Assembly: GCA_036399715.1 (NCBI GenBank)
Contig: DASWMO010000134.1
Span: 1 to 24,375, forward strand
Length of the DNA stretch: 24,375 nucleotides
Origin: DASVSE01 sp036399715
GTDB taxonomy: Bacteria > Bacteroidota > Rhodothermia > Rhodothermales > Rubricoccaceae
Reading direction: 5' to 3'
The notes beneath the pieces are model-generated. The model did not search any database. It had not been told where the DNA came from and worked only from the letters and a program-made list of their open reading frames with translations. Positions 1-9,176 of this stretch are shown one piece after another. The stretch's first letter is position 1. Every line of letters starts with the position of its first letter. The translations under genes and the position numbers were made by a program.

Positions 1-1386
1 TACGACGGCTTCGCGCCGCACCTGCGCGTGCTAGACCTCTATGCGGACCTGCCGACCCCCGAGGCGCGCTTCCGGGCTGTCGTGCAGCGCGTGTTGCACC
101 CGCTGCCAGGCATCGACGGCAAGGTGCTAGAGTTCGTCGTCCGGGCCCGCGCCGGGGCGGACCCCGAGGCGCTGATGGCCGCCGTCGAGGCGGTCCGCGA
201 CGCCGCCCGCCGCGAACCGCACGCCCAGGCCCTGCCTGCGCCAGCCCCGGCCGTCGTCGCCGAGACGCCGGCCGCGTACGACGCCGCGGATTTCGACCGC
301 GCCGCGGCGACCGAGCGAGTCATCGCAGCCGTCGAGGCGCGTGGGTTTGTCTACGAGCCGTTCGAGATCGCGGCCTACCTCACGGCCCTGCGGACCAAGC
401 CGTTCGTTCTCCTCGCCGGCCCGACGGGCGTCGGCAAGAGCCGCCTGCCCGCTCTCGTCGCTGAGGCGACGGGCGGTGTGGCACACCTCGTGCCGGTCCG
501 GCCGGACTGGACGGACCCGTCGGAGACGCTGGGGTACACGGACCTCACGGGGCGCTTCCGCCCGGGCTCACTTCTGCGCGTCGCCCGCGACGCGGCCCGC
601 GACGCCGGCCGCATCCACACGCTCATCCTAGACGAGATGAACCTCGGGCGGCCGGAGCATTTTCTCGCCGAGGTCCTGAGCCGGATGGAGGCTCGCGAGG
701 CCACGCCCGGCGGCGTCCGGAGTCCGGCGCTGCTCACGGAGCGCGTGGGCGCGCAGGACGCCGAGTGGCAGAGCGTCGACCTGCCGCCGAATTTGGCCCT
801 CGTCGGGACGGTCAACGTGGACGAGTCCGCGCACGCGTTCAGCGCCAAAGTCCTCGACCGCGCCTTCGTGCTGGCGCTCGCCGCGACGGACCTCGGGGTG
901 TGGGCTACGACTGAAACACGTGCTAGCGATACCTCGACGTGGCCTGCCGAGGCGTGGGCGCCGCGTGCGGTCCGCCTCGCCGGCCTCGGCGTGCTCTCGA
1001 CGGACGAGCGCGCCGAGGTTCAGCGGGCGGTCGACGCCGTCGCCGAGGCGCTGCCCGTCCTCGGGGCGCTCGGGCCGGGCTACCGCACGCGCGACGAAGT
1101 TGCCCTGTTCGCCCTCCACGGCCGCGGGACGCCCGCCGCCTTCCGCACGCGCGAGGGCGCGCCGGTCGATCCGCTCGACGTGGCGCTCGCCGCCCGGCTC
1201 GTCCCGCGTCTCGACGGTCGGCCCGACGCGGCGGCGCGCCTGCTCGCGTGGGCGTCGGGACAGACGGCCCGCGACGCGCTCGATACGTGGGACGCGGCGG
1301 GCCGGCCTGCAGCGCTCGCCGGGGCGCGCTTCCCGATCATGGCTGCCCGAGCCGCCGAGATCGCCGCGGCCGAGCCGCTGTTCTGA
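1..1386 (+). CDS. McrB-like AAA+ ATPase (5' end outside window)
   Basis: This is probably the NTP-driven motor of a modification-dependent (type IV) restriction complex, working with the nuclease encoded next. The visible protein has a Walker A motif GPTGVGKS (nt 418-441), a Walker B LILDEMNL (nt 622-645) and a sensor region with GTVNVDES followed by KVLDRAF (about nt 814-867). The DEMNL and VNVDE..VLDR pattern is typical of McrB rather than of MoxR or dynein-type ATPases. The first ~115 residues before the ATPase are not recognised. The frame is open to the window edge; a GTG at nt 28 could start it, but no Shine-Dalgarno precedes it and coding character continues upstream, so I treat the gene as 5'-truncated. 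It ends 2 nt before the next ATG, indicating an operon. Substrate specificity cannot be told, because the reader domain would lie in the unseen or unrecognised N-terminus. Confidence 0.82.
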   Translation, partial: YDGFAPHLRVLDLYADLPTPEARFRAVVQRVLHPLPGIDGKVLEFVVRARAGADPEALMAAVEAVRDAARREPHAQALPAPAPAVVAETPAAYDAADFDRAAATERVIAAVEARGFVYEPFEIAAYLTALRTKPFVLLAGPTGVGKSRLPALVAEATGGVAHLVPVRPDWTDPSETLGYTDLTGRFRPGSLLRVARDAARDAGRIHTLILDEMNLGRPEHFLAEVLSRMEAREATPGGVRSPALLTERVGAQDAEWQSVDLPPNLALVGTVNVDESAHAFSAKVLDRAFVLALAATDLGVWATTETRASDTSTWPAEAWAPRAVRLAGLGVLSTDERAEVQRAVDAVAEALPVLGALGPGYRTRDEVALFALHGRGTPAAFRTREGAPVDPLDVALAARLVPRLDGRPDAAARLLAWASGQTARDALDTWDAAGRPAALAGARFPIMAARAAEIAAAEPLF

Positions 1387-1388
1387 CG

Positions 1389-2984
1389 ATGGCGAAGACG
1401 CTGTTCACGGTCGAGACGGAACGCGCCCGGCTGGTCTGGTCTGGACCTGCGTGTCCGGTTCAGGACGACCGAGAGACGCTCTCGGTCCGCGCCGCGCCCG
1501 GTGCGACCGTTCGCCTCGACGGGCAGGACGACCCTGAGCGGCCGCTGCGCATCGACGAAGAGACCACTCACGGCGTGTGGCTCGAAAGCCGCGACGGATC
1601 GGTGGTCGGGTTGCACCATGCGGATCCCGTCGTCGTGGCGGGACTCGCCTCGGCGCGCGGCGGGACCGTCATCTACGGGACGGTTCGGTTCGGGGCGCAG
1701 GCCGGGCGGAGCCGCTTCTCGGTTACGGCCGGCGGCCGGCCCGAGGCGCTTGTCGAGGTCACCGTTTCGCCGGCGAAAGCGTCGTGGGCGGACGTCGAGG
1801 CGATGCGTGCCCGCGTTGAGGCGGCGGTACTAGGGGCGGCCCTCGCGCTCCTTCGTCCGGCCGAGGAACACCTCGCGCGGGCGGGTGGCATGTCGTCGCC
1901 TCCGGCGTGGCTGGCCCTCCTGCGCGCCGAGGCGCCGCGCCTCGGGCTGGCGCTCCGGTCGGTCGCCCGCGACGCGCTCGGCGAGACCGTCCGCCCGCTC
2001 GCCGACGTGCGGCCGTCTGCTCTGCGCCGGGCGTCGGGTGAGACGGCGCGCGCGCTGCGTGGTGTGACTGTCTGGCCCGAGCGGGTGCCCGGCCGGCTGG
2101 CCCGCGTTGGCTTCGACACACCCGCACATCGCTGGCTCGCGGCTCGCCTCGACGCGGTTCTCCACCGCGCCAGCGCCGTCCGGGCGGCCGAGGCCGCGCG
2201 TCCCGACACCCAACGCCGGACGGCCGTTCTCGACGAACTGGACCGGCTGACCGACTTGCTCGGACGCGCTCGGCGCTCGGCCCCGCTTCGAGATGCGTCG
2301 CGTGCCGCCCCGACGGTTCCGCCGCGCCAATTCGGCGCGCGCCCGGACTACGCCGCGGCGGCCGACGCTCTCGCTGCACTCGGTCGCACGCTCGCGCTCG
2401 CCTCAGGCCCGGTCGCCGTTCCGATGCAGGACACGAGTGTGCTCTACGAGACGTGGGCCGCGCTCGAAACCGTCCGCGCGTTCGCCCTCGCCGTCGGCGC
2501 CGAGGCGCCGGCACGGCCGTTCGGCCGGGACGCTGCGGGCCTCGGGCCTGGGGCCGAGCACGCCGTCCGGCTCGTCGGCGACAGGGGTGAGGTCGAGATC
2601 GTCCGGGCGCCGCGGTTTGCCGGGCCACCGGCACTGCTCGTCCAGATCCCCGACCTGCTCGTGACGGTCCGTCGGCCCAGCCAACCTGCACACGTGGTCG
2701 TCTTAGACGCCAAGTACCGCCTTGACGCCTCGGGCGCCGCGCCGCCCGGCGACGCGCTCGGCGCGCTCCACCGCTACCGCGACGCCATCGTCGGGCCGGA
2801 CGGCCGAGCGCTCGTCCGGACGGCCGCCGTGCTCTTCCCGGCCCGCCCCGGCGCGGGGTTCGAGGCATCGCGGATATGGTCGAGCCTTGGCCGGATCGGC
2901 GTCGGGGCAGTCCCGCTCCTGCCCGGCGCGACCGAGTGGCTGGACCGCCTCGCCGCGCGCCTCGTCAGCGGCGAGCCGTCGTGA
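1389..2984 (+). CDS. McrC-like DUF2357 / PD-(D/E)XK nuclease protein
   Basis: This 531-aa protein is the likely nuclease partner of the preceding ATPase. The C-terminal half carries a PD-(D/E)XK core: an Asp in IPDLLV (D422) and then VVLDAKYR with D440 and K442, followed by a helix with HRYRDAI. Upstream are a DTPAHRW stretch and an LYETWAALE segment, both characteristic of DUF2357/McrC-like nucleases. The N-terminal ~170 residues are beta-rich and poorly conserved. The ATG at 1389 is chosen because it follows the ATPase stop by 2 nt; the same frame is open further upstream, but there it overlaps the ATPase gene. No Shine-Dalgarno is visible. The 3' end overlaps the convergent glycerophosphodiesterase gene by 20 nt. 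A role in cutting modified DNA is inferred from the family, not visible directly; RNA or other targets are possible in related systems. Confidence 0.8.
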   Translation: MAKTLFTVETERARLVWSGPACPVQDDRETLSVRAAPGATVRLDGQDDPERPLRIDEETTHGVWLESRDGSVVGLHHADPVVVAGLASARGGTVIYGTVRFGAQAGRSRFSVTAGGRPEALVEVTVSPAKASWADVEAMRARVEAAVLGAALALLRPAEEHLARAGGMSSPPAWLALLRAEAPRLGLALRSVARDALGETVRPLADVRPSALRRASGETARALRGVTVWPERVPGRLARVGFDTPAHRWLAARLDAVLHRASAVRAAEAARPDTQRRTAVLDELDRLTDLLGRARRSAPLRDASRAAPTVPPRQFGARPDYAAAADALAALGRTLALASGPVAVPMQDTSVLYETWAALETVRAFALAVGAEAPARPFGRDAAGLGPGAEHAVRLVGDRGEVEIVRAPRFAGPPALLVQIPDLLVTVRRPSQPAHVVVLDAKYRLDASGAAPPGDALGALHRYRDAIVGPDGRALVRTAAVLFPARPGAGFEASRIWSSLGRIGVGAVPLLPGATEWLDRLAARLVSGEPS

Positions 2985-3912
2985 AGGCGCGAATGGCCTC
3001 GGATGCCGAGCGGATGTTGTCGGTCGAGAGCACGTCAGCGTCGGCGTCGAGAAAGGGCGTGTAGACGGACGGGTTCGTCGCGGCGTCGGCTGTTGCGTCG
3101 AGCGGGAACGTGCCCACCTGAGCGCGAATTCCGGCGGCGTGAAGGCGCGCTACGACGGCTGGATCGGCTCGTCCGACGCCCACGAACGCGATCGTCCGCG
3201 ACAGGTCGACGCCCGAGGCGAGGAGCGCCTCGGTCTCGGCCAGCGTCTCGACGGTTGCCGAGACGTTGAGGTCCGGCGCGAGCGCGCCGACGGCACGGTG
3301 GTCGTCGAGCGAGTAGACGATCACGACGACCCGGTTCTCGGCGCCGGCTGCGCGAACGGCCGCGACGAGTTCGGGGTACGGCACGTCCTCTTTGACGTCG
3401 AGCATGATGATCGCCCGGCCCTCGGCCCATGCGAGGGCCTCGGCGAGCGTCGGGACGCGGAACGAGGTCATCACGCCGCGCACGTCGAGCAGGCGGAGCG
3501 CGCGAACGGCAGCAAACGGCGTCGCATCGACGCGGCCCTGCCCGGTCGTCGTCCGGTCCAGCGTCTCGTCGTGCATCAGCATGAGGACGCCGTCGGCCGT
3601 GCGGCGGACATCCAACTCGATCAGGGCTGGCGCGTAGTTCAGTGTATGCTCGAACGTCGGGACGGCGTTCTCAGGCAGGCCTTCGACAGGCGCGCCGCGG
3701 TGGGCGCTCACGAGCCGCTCGGCGCCGGTCGTGTAGCGGAGCGCGCGCGCGAGCGCGTCGGCGTCGGCGTAGCCGCGGTAGTGCAGCGACGACGTCGGGA
3801 CGGCGACGCGGTCGGCCGGGCGCTCGTCGAGTCCGAGCGGCCGCGGCCGTACGCCGACGCAGCCAGACAGGGCCACGACGAGGACGAGAGCAGAGAGCAG
3901 GCGGAGCGTCAT
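2965..3912 (-). CDS. Glycerophosphodiester phosphodiesterase family lipoprotein
   Basis: Predicted to hydrolyse glycerophosphodiesters to glycerol-3-phosphate and an alcohol at the cell envelope. The 315-aa protein starts with a lipoprotein signal whose lipobox LSGC places the lipidated Cys at residue 18. The GDPD TIM-barrel follows, with the catalytic and metal residues visible: H71 in AHRG, E81 in PENA, E99 and D101 in IELDVR, H114 in MHDETLDRTT. Length is normal for a bacterial GDPD plus signal. Its ATG overlaps the TGA of sufE (ATGA), so the two are translationally coupled, although no functional link between them is obvious. The 3' end overlaps the McrC-like gene by 20 nt in convergent orientation, with no separate terminator. 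Substrate headgroup is unknown. Confidence 0.9.
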   Translation of the reverse strand: MTLRLLSALVLVVALSGCVGVRPRPLGLDERPADRVAVPTSSLHYRGYADADALARALRYTTGAERLVSAHRGAPVEGLPENAVPTFEHTLNYAPALIELDVRRTADGVLMLMHDETLDRTTTGQGRVDATPFAAVRALRLLDVRGVMTSFRVPTLAEALAWAEGRAIIMLDVKEDVPYPELVAAVRAAGAENRVVVIVYSLDDHRAVGALAPDLNVSATVETLAETEALLASGVDLSRTIAFVGVGRADPAVVARLHAAGIRAQVGTFPLDATADAATNPSVYTPFLDADADVLSTDNIRSASEAIRAFTTARR

Positions 3913-4334
3913 GGAGTGGCCGCTGCCGCGACACCGTGTTTGAGCCGCGAGAGGACGCCCGCAAAGCCGTGCTGGCGCTGGACGCCGAGCAGGCGCGCCA
4001 CGCCGAGCCGCGTGAGCAGGTCGTCCGGGATCGCCGCGACCTCGTCGGGCGTCGCGCCGTCGTAGGCCTCCATCAGGATGCCGACGAGCGCGCGCTGCGT
4101 CGGCGCCTCGCCCGGGATGTCGGCGTGGATGCGGACGGTCCCGTCGGCGACCTCGGGGAAAAAGTAGACCTCGGCCTGGCACTCGGTCACGCGGCCGAAG
4201 CCGGCGTCGCGGGCGGCCTGGTAGCGCTCGGGGAGCGGCGGAAACTGCCGCGCGTGCTCGAGCAGCAGTTCGACCTGCATCTCGGTCGGGACCGACGACA
4301 ATTCGTCGGCGATGGCCTGGAGTTTGTCGTTCAC
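3909..4334 (-). CDS. sufE: SufE family sulfur acceptor protein
   Basis: SufE takes persulfide sulfur from a donor enzyme (normally the cysteine desulfurase SufS) and passes it on for Fe-S cluster assembly in the cytoplasm. The 141-aa protein has the usual SufE length, the sulfur-accepting Cys at residue 52 in VTECQAEVY, and the conserved C-terminal run LGVARLLGVQRQHGF followed by LSRLK. The start is a GTG at 4334; no ATG is available in frame just upstream and there is no Shine-Dalgarno. It lies 60 nt downstream of a sulfurtransferase and overlaps the next gene by 4 nt. No sufS, sufB, sufC or sufD is in the window, so the donor here may be the neighbouring rhodanese (inference). Confidence 0.9.
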   Translation of the reverse strand: MNDKLQAIADELSSVPTEMQVELLLEHARQFPPLPERYQAARDAGFGRVTECQAEVYFFPEVADGTVRIHADIPGEAPTQRALVGILMEAYDGATPDEVAAIPDDLLTRLGVARLLGVQRQHGFAGVLSRLKHGVAAAATP

Positions 4335-4394
4335 GGATGCAAGAAGAGTGAAAAGGGGTCGGTGGGGAAGAGACGGCTCGCCCGTCTCGCCGCC

Positions 4395-5252
<858 letters not shown>

Positions 5253-5272
5253 GGCGTGCAGTAGGGCGTGTG

Positions 5273-5280
5273 GAAAGGTA
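5273..5280 (-). promoter_or_regulatory. Possible Bacteroidota-type -7 element upstream of sseA
   Basis: On the minus strand this reads TACCTTTC, close to the TAnnTTTG -7 box of Bacteroidota promoters, 20 nt before the sseA start codon. No TTG-type -33 box is seen at the right distance, so the call is weak. Confidence 0.22.
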
Positions 5281-5379
5281 CGGGGCAGCGGCGCGCGGCT
5301 CGACGCCGCGGGTGGTACACTGCGAGAGAGCAGGTGGTCTGCCGGAGCCCCTTTCGGGAGGAAGGCACTTCGCGTTGCC

Positions 5380-5409
5380 TTGACACTCTTTTGAGGGTCC
5401 GGCTATATT
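5380..5409 (+). promoter_or_regulatory. Promoter for the TonB receptor operon
   Basis: TTGACA (5380-5385), an 18-nt spacer and TATATT (5404-5409) match a sigma-70 type promoter; the downstream half also resembles the Bacteroidota TAnnTTTG box (TATATTG). It is the best promoter-like sequence in the window and points at the receptor gene. A start near 5416 would give a leader of about 300 nt. Confidence 0.55.
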
Positions 5410-5572
5410 GACCCCTGTCGCGCATACCCCGCTTCACAGAACCCCCCTCTCCCGAGCTTGTTACCGCCTTTCACACACGCCTCTCGGCCCGGAGCACGCG
5501 GGTGCCCGCCGTCTGAGAGCGCAGGCAGCAACACACGGTCTGAACTGGCATCAGCGCCGGTCCGGAGCGGCT

Positions 5573-5596
5573 CGGGGGGACGGTCGGTCCTCCCCG
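5573..5596 (+). other. Hairpin in the receptor 5' leader
   Basis: CGGGGGGAC and GTCCTCCCCG can pair around a 5-nt loop, with one wobble pair and one bulge. There is no T-tract after it, so it is more likely RNA structure than a terminator. Confidence 0.35.
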
Positions 5597-5708
5597 TTGG
5601 ACAGCGAGGCTTTGCGGCGCGGACGGCCGTGCCGACAGGTCTCGACGCACCTTCCCATCCGTGCCGCGCGGGCAACCGCGTCCGCTCGGCCACACACACC
5701 ACCATCAC

Positions 5709-5713
5709 GGAGG
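5709..5713 (+). promoter_or_regulatory. Strong Shine-Dalgarno GGAGG of the receptor gene
   Basis: GGAGG ends 5 nt before the ATG at 5719 and decides that start together with the signal peptide. It is the only clear Shine-Dalgarno I found in front of any gene in this window. Confidence 0.7.
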
Positions 5714-5718
5714 TCGCA

Positions 5719-8700
5719 ATGTTTCGTTCATTGAGCACGGCTGTGCTCCTCTTCCTGCTTGCGCTGCCCGGCATCGCGCTGGCGCAAGGGACCGGCACCC
5801 TCGCGGGCCAGGTCTTTGAAGCCGACGGGGCCACTGCCGTCATCGGCGCCAACGTCCGCATCGGTGGCACGTCCCTCGGGGCCGCCACCGACATCGACGG
5901 CAATTACCGAATCAACGGCGTCCCGGTCGGGACGTACGACATCACGGCGTCCTACGCCGGCTACCCGGCTAACACGATCACGGGTGTGATCATCAACCCC
6001 GGGGCGACTCGGCAGTTGAACTTCACGCTCCAGGAGAACACCACGGACGTGGTTGAGGTCTCTGCCTACGTTGTACCGCTGATCACCAACGACGCCGTCG
6101 GTCAGTCACGCGTCGTGACGGGCGAGGACCTCGAGAACCTGCCGATCCGAAACGTCGCCGCGACGGTCGCCCTTCAGGGCGGCATCGTGAACACGGAAGG
6201 CTCGAGTGAGCTCAACATCCGCGGCGGCCGCGCCGAGGAGGTGCAGTACATCGTCGACGGCGTCCGCGTGACGGGCGGCCAGCTCGGCGTGAACCAGCAG
6301 GCGATCGAGCAGCAGGAGGTCCTCATCGGGACGATCCCCGCACGCTACGGCGATGTCCAGTCGGGCGTGATCTCGATCACGACCAAGACCGGCCGCAACG
6401 ACTTCTTCGGCTCGGTCGAGGCAGTCACGAGCACCGGGCTGGACTCGTTCGGCTACAACCTCGGCTCCATCTCGCTCGGCGGTCCGATCATCGCCAACCG
6501 GCTCGGCTTCTTCCTCTCGGCCGAGGGCCAGAGCACCGAAGACGCCACCCCGTACGGCGCGGACACCTACCGCCTCAATGACGCGGCGTACGACGCCCTG
6601 CAGGCGAACCCGCAGGCCATCCAGATCCGCACGGGCGGCACGGTCGGTACGAACGGCACCGTCACCGGCGGCACACTCTCGTTCATTCCGTTCCCGAGCG
6701 CGCTCGTCGGCTCGCAGACGGGCATCACGACGGACTCGCTCCAGACGCTCCTGCTCGCCAACGGTACCCTCCAGGCCGGGCAGACGATCGCCAACCCGAA
6801 CCTCCGCTCCGGAACCGAGGTCGTTTCAGTCGACCAGTTCGACCTCGTCCGTGGCAAGAGCGACCCGCTCCGCGACCTGACGCTCAACGGCAACCTGAAC
6901 TTCACGTTCGGCGATGTCGGCCTCCGCCTCGGCGGCAACTACGTCACGCGCAAGCGAGAGCTCTTCAGCTTCGCGAACTCGCTCTACAACCGCGATCTCG
7001 TCAACATAGACAACCGCGAGAGCTACCGCGCATTCGCAACCGTCCGCCAGCGCCTCTCGAACACGGCATTTTACCAGCTTCAGGGTGAGTACCAGGACGG
7101 CCGGACTGTCCTGCACCCGAACACTTTCTCGGACAACATCGAGGACGTGCTCCGCTACGGGGACATCTCGGACCCGTCCGCGGCAGTTGCGACCCGGTAT
7201 TACACGCTCGTCGGTGGAGAGTACGTCCCGCAGTTCACCGAAGACGGCGGTGGCCGCCCGGCGCGCGTCGTGAACTCGTTCGGCCTCCCAGGGCGGACCA
7301 ACCTGACGGTCTTCCAGAAGTCGCGCAACCAGCAGTACCGCTTCTCTGGAAGCGCGACTGCACAGGTCGGCGTGAACCAGATCGAGTTCGGTGGTGAGTT
7401 CCAGCAGGAGACACGGCGCTTTTTCAGCCTCAACGGAGCCGCGCTTGCTTCGTTCGTCAACGATGGAGACGCGCAGCCCGTCTCAGGTACGGCCCTGCCG
7501 GGGGAAGCCCCCCAATTTCCCAACGGCATTACCAGCTACGACCAGCTCGACTTCAATACGATCCGGGCACAGGATCCCACACGCTTCGGGTACGACTACC
7601 TCGGTATCCGGGAAGTGAACGACCAGGACATCAACAGCTATTTCCCCGATCCGGTGACGGGTCTCCGGTCCAACACCGACATCGCGCCGTATCGCCCGAT
7701 CTACTACGCTGGCTACATCCAGGACAAGATCGAGCTCCAGGATCTCGTCGTTCAGCTTGGCCTCCGCGTCGACGTGTTCGACAACAACACGTCGGTCCTC
7801 AAGGACATCTATGCGCTCCGGCCGATTCAGCGCGCTGGCGACCTCGACTCGGCGCCGACCGGCATCGGTAGCGATTTCGCTGTCTACTACGGTGGCGGCG
7901 CCATCGTCGGCTACCGCGACCTCGACGGCAACTTCTACGACGCCGCCGGAACCCGTACCACGTTCGACGTCGTCACCCAGGATCGCCGTGGCGACGTTCT
8001 CGATGTGCCCGGTGGCACAGTGGCTGACCTCTTCAAGCCGTACGAGGCACAGGTCACGGTGATGCCGCGCGTCGGCGTCAGCTTCCCCGTGACGGACCGT
8101 GCGCTTTTCTTCGCGAGCTACAACGTCACCAGCCAGCGCCCGACCGAGACGGCCTTCGCGTCGCTTTCGGACTTCGAAGCCGTGCTCCAGTCGACTCAAA
8201 CGATCGCCAACTCGAGCCTTCGCCCGGAGCGGACGACGCAGTACGAACTTGGCTTCCGTCAGCGCCTTGGTGAGCGGGCCGCGATCTCTCTTTCGGGTTT
8301 TTACCGGACCCAGGAAAACAAGATCACGCAGCGCCGGCTTGAGGGCGGTGCACCAGGGTACACGACCTACCTGAACGAAGACTTCACGACGACGCAGGGT
8401 GGGGAGGTGAACTTCGACCTCCGCCGTGTCAACAACCTCCAGGTGTCGGCGAACTACACGCTTTCGTTCGCGCAGGGGACTGGCTCAGACGCAAACTCGA
8501 CCAGCACGGCGGCATGGCGCGGGAACTACTTCCCGCAGTTCATCAACCCGTCTGACTTCGATCAGCGCCACACGGCCAACGTGACCCTGGACTACCGCTT
8601 CGCAGGCGGCGAGGGCCCGATGATCGGCGGCATCCGCCCGTTCGAGAACTTCGGCGTCAACCTCATCGGCCAGTTCGGCAGTGGCCAGCGCTACACGCGC

Positions 8701-9105
8701 CTTCAGACGAATATCAGCAACAACGTCGGCGACTCGTCCACACCCGATGTGAGTGGCACGATCAACGGGAGCACGCTCCCCGCGACGACGCGCCTTGACC
8801 TCCGGATCGACCGCGCCTTCAACCTGGGCTTCTCCGATTCGCGGCTTCGCGCCTACCTGCAGGTGCAGAACCTGCTCGATACCCGCAACCGCCTCGCCGT
8901 TTACCGCGCGACCGGCCAGTCGGACGAAGATGGCTTCGCCAGCACTGAAACCGGTCAGACTCTGCTTAACACGCCTGGCCGCCTGTTCAACTACCAGGCG
9001 TACACGGGCGGACCAGTGAACGTCGGCGGCCAGCAGTCGTCAGGTGCAGGTTCGTTCTACAGCGCCCCACGCCAGATCCGTCTCGGCGTTCTCTTCGACT
9101 TCTAA
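5719..9105 (+). CDS. TonB-dependent outer-membrane receptor with carboxypeptidase-regulatory-like N-domain
   Basis: This is a 1128-aa outer-membrane transporter powered by TonB. Residues 1-22 are a signal peptide (cleavage likely after LALPGIALA). A carboxypeptidase-D-regulatory-like beta-sandwich follows (about 24-110; motifs GQVFEADG, TDIDGNYRI, GTYDI). A TonB-box-like DVVEVSA precedes the plug domain (about 115-225; VVTGEDLENLP, LNIRGGR, VQYIVDGVRV, ARYGDVQSGVI). The rest is a 22-strand-type barrel ending in LGVLFDF with the terminal Phe typical of barrel proteins. It resembles the receptors found in Rhodothermota next to T9SS cargo genes rather than SusC, since no SusD follows. Transcription probably starts at the 5380-5409 promoter and the gene is followed directly by a strong hairpin. 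The ligand is unknown. Confidence 0.93.
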   Translation: MFRSLSTAVLLFLLALPGIALAQGTGTLAGQVFEADGATAVIGANVRIGGTSLGAATDIDGNYRINGVPVGTYDITASYAGYPANTITGVIINPGATRQLNFTLQENTTDVVEVSAYVVPLITNDAVGQSRVVTGEDLENLPIRNVAATVALQGGIVNTEGSSELNIRGGRAEEVQYIVDGVRVTGGQLGVNQQAIEQQEVLIGTIPARYGDVQSGVISITTKTGRNDFFGSVEAVTSTGLDSFGYNLGSISLGGPIIANRLGFFLSAEGQSTEDATPYGADTYRLNDAAYDALQANPQAIQIRTGGTVGTNGTVTGGTLSFIPFPSALVGSQTGITTDSLQTLLLANGTLQAGQTIANPNLRSGTEVVSVDQFDLVRGKSDPLRDLTLNGNLNFTFGDVGLRLGGNYVTRKRELFSFANSLYNRDLVNIDNRESYRAFATVRQRLSNTAFYQLQGEYQDGRTVLHPNTFSDNIEDVLRYGDISDPSAAVATRYYTLVGGEYVPQFTEDGGGRPARVVNSFGLPGRTNLTVFQKSRNQQYRFSGSATAQVGVNQIEFGGEFQQETRRFFSLNGAALASFVNDGDAQPVSGTALPGEAPQFPNGITSYDQLDFNTIRAQDPTRFGYDYLGIREVNDQDINSYFPDPVTGLRSNTDIAPYRPIYYAGYIQDKIELQDLVVQLGLRVDVFDNNTSVLKDIYALRPIQRAGDLDSAPTGIGSDFAVYYGGGAIVGYRDLDGNFYDAAGTRTTFDVVTQDRRGDVLDVPGGTVADLFKPYEAQVTVMPRVGVSFPVTDRALFFASYNVTSQRPTETAFASLSDFEAVLQSTQTIANSSLRPERTTQYELGFRQRLGERAAISLSGFYRTQENKITQRRLEGGAPGYTTYLNEDFTTTQGGEVNFDLRRVNNLQVSANYTLSFAQGTGSDANSTSTAAWRGNYFPQFINPSDFDQRHTANVTLDYRFAGGEGPMIGGIRPFENFGVNLIGQFGSGQRYTRLQTNISNNVGDSSTPDVSGTINGSTLPATTRLDLRIDRAFNLGFSDSRLRAYLQVQNLLDTRNRLAVYRATGQSDEDGFASTETGQTLLNTPGRLFNYQAYTGGPVNVGGQQSSGAGSFYSAPRQIRLGVLFDF

Positions 9106-9112
9106 ATGGACG

Positions 9113-9147
9113 ACGAGAGGCTGGGCGCGTTGTGCCCAGCCTCTCGT
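9113..9147 (+). terminator. Hairpin after the receptor gene (terminator or attenuator)
   Basis: Two perfect 13-nt arms, CGAGAGGCTGGGC (9114-9126) and its complement (9134-9146), flank a 7-nt loop; one A-T pair extends the stem and the next bases are TTTC. It starts 8 nt after the receptor stop and ends about 30 nt before the next gene. The short T-run suggests incomplete termination or 3'-end protection rather than full separation of the two genes. Confidence 0.65.
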
Positions 9148-9176
9148 TTCGGCTCCTTCCTTCTCCTCTCTCCGAG

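Larger units (their letters stand above)
5253..5718. other. 466-bp intergenic region and receptor leader
   Basis: This is the space between the divergently read sulfurtransferase and TonB-receptor genes. I see no convincing gene in it: the open frames that cross it lack homology-like features or start sites. It holds a good plus-strand promoter (5380-5409), about 300 nt of predicted untranslated leader, one GC-rich hairpin (5573-5596) and a Shine-Dalgarno at its end. The frame of the receptor is open through the last 87 codons of the leader, but a signal peptide beginning exactly at the ATG at 5719 argues against translation starting earlier. Confidence 0.6.

Noticed and set aside
939..1388. 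N-terminal extension of the McrC-like frame
   Set aside because: It overlaps the ATPase gene in another frame, is Arg/Pro-rich, and a good ATG lies 2 nt after the ATPase stop.
5458..5718. N-terminal extension of the TonB receptor
   Set aside because: A Shine-Dalgarno and a complete signal peptide begin at the 5719 ATG; an extension would bury the signal.
9132..9176. GTG start inside the hairpin for the T9SS cargo gene
   Set aside because: It would begin in the hairpin loop and put 15 residues before the natural signal peptide.
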